From Candidatus Brocadiia bacterium (lineage in GTDB: Bacteria; Planctomycetota; MHYJ01; JACQXL01; JACQZI01), in NCBI GenBank assembly GCA_020051675.1, contig JAGVQN010000023.1:1-41587 (forward strand): DNA of 41,587 bases. Reading direction: 5' to 3'. The position numbers and the translations under genes are program-made. The notes beneath the pieces were generated by a model, which saw only the letters and a list, made by a program, of their open reading frames with translations, searched no databases and was not told where the DNA came from. This document shows positions 41,350 to 41,587 of this stretch, piece after piece (the first letter of the stretch is position 1; every line of letters starts with the position of its first letter).

Positions 41350-41587
41350 CTACTTTTGAGAAATAACAAGCATCTCAAAATCCCCTGTCGTCAGCTTGTC
41401 GTTTCTTGAGTACGCCCCGAGCTTGGCGCCGAAAATATCGATTTTTTTATACCCCAACGTCTTTAAAAGCCATGTGAGTTCACTTGGCACATAGTAGCGC
41501 TCGTTACAGGTTAATTCCTTTTTAGTTCCCGCATCGTCCTCGAACACGACGGTGTTGTGGTCCCGGAACGTCATCAGATCGAAAGAA
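41350..41587 (-). CDS. C-terminal part of a SAM-dependent methyltransferase, 5' end outside window
   Basis: Open at the right edge; at least 78 codons. The segment SFDLMTFRDHNTVVFED, then ERYYVPSELTWLLKTLGYKK and DFEMLVISQK, resembles the last third of class I (UbiE/BioC-like) methyltransferases, where the final strand and the helix before it have this arrangement. Catalytic and SAM-binding parts are outside. Reads toward the gene at 40491. The 199 bp between show no gene. Confidence 0.65.
   Translation of the reverse strand, partial: SFDLMTFRDHNTVVFEDDAGTKKELTCNERYYVPSELTWLLKTLGYKKIDIFGAKLGAYSRNDKLTTGDFEMLVISQK

Overview
The window looks like a chromosome fragment of an uncultured Gram-negative bacterium, most likely Planctomycetota or a similar metagenomic lineage. 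Reasons: giant secreted LamG/propeller proteins, many type IV pilin-like genes, a GxxExxY protein, an ORF6N protein, an LPS transport barrel (LptD), and genes of the Wood-Ljungdahl pathway and a ferredoxin-dependent 2-oxoacid oxidoreductase. The code is standard with TGA as stop, and promoters look like ordinary sigma-70 sites (TTGAC-N17/18-TATA-type). The lineage is an inference from gene content, not proven.

Region 1 (1-8946, minus strand): a reading frame open for at least 2900 codons that runs off the left edge. It encodes a signal-anchored surface protein with three LamG domains, one of them split by a seven-bladed propeller, and about 13 Ig-like (Kre9/Knh1-like) repeats. A small YgiT-type zinc-finger gene lies just upstream. 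Region 2 (8947-11842): intergenic repeats, a pair of 16-bp palindromes, an IS66-family (single tnpC, ISBst12-like) element with exact 8-bp target duplication but a frameshifted transposase, a G-rich tract, a 22-bp tandem repeat array, a terminator-like hairpin and two promoters linked by an inverted repeat.

Region 3 (11855-24421): two convergent clusters of pilin-like genes. The plus cluster has a PilV-like prepilin, a PilW/PulJ-like prepilin, two tandem PilX-like paralogues split by a GxxExxY gene, and a HEAT-repeat protein. The minus cluster mirrors it: PilX-like protein, a 1411-residue prepilin carrying a six-bladed propeller, and a PilW-like prepilin. No pilus ATPase, platform protein, secretin or prepilin peptidase is present, so the machinery must be elsewhere. 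This is the most likely place for an undescribed system: a surface pilus or pseudopilus with very large propeller-bearing subunits, perhaps working with the giant protein of region 1.

Region 4 (24525-33252): housekeeping and envelope genes: a ThiF/MoeB-like activating enzyme, an XRE-PAS regulator, tRNA-Arg(CCG), lptD, UDP-glucose dehydrogenase, coaD, a FabZ-like dehydratase, a secreted Ser-rich thioredoxin-fold-like protein and a metallophosphoesterase. Region 5 (33316-39198): acsC (corrinoid iron-sulfur protein large subunit) divergent from a four-gene 2-oxoacid:ferredoxin oxidoreductase operon in which the ferredoxin subunit is fused to a GltD/NfnB-like flavoprotein. Region 6 (39200-41587): an accessory stretch with ORF6N and DUF4288-like genes sharing a duplicated leader, a gene of unknown function preceded by a 21-bp hairpin array, and the end of a methyltransferase gene.

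A theme across the window is short repetitive DNA inside genes. Heptanucleotide arrays form the N-termini of three exported proteins and part of ThiF. GC-rich palindromes interrupt a prepilin leader, ThiF, the HEAT protein and the GltD-like protein without breaking the frame.
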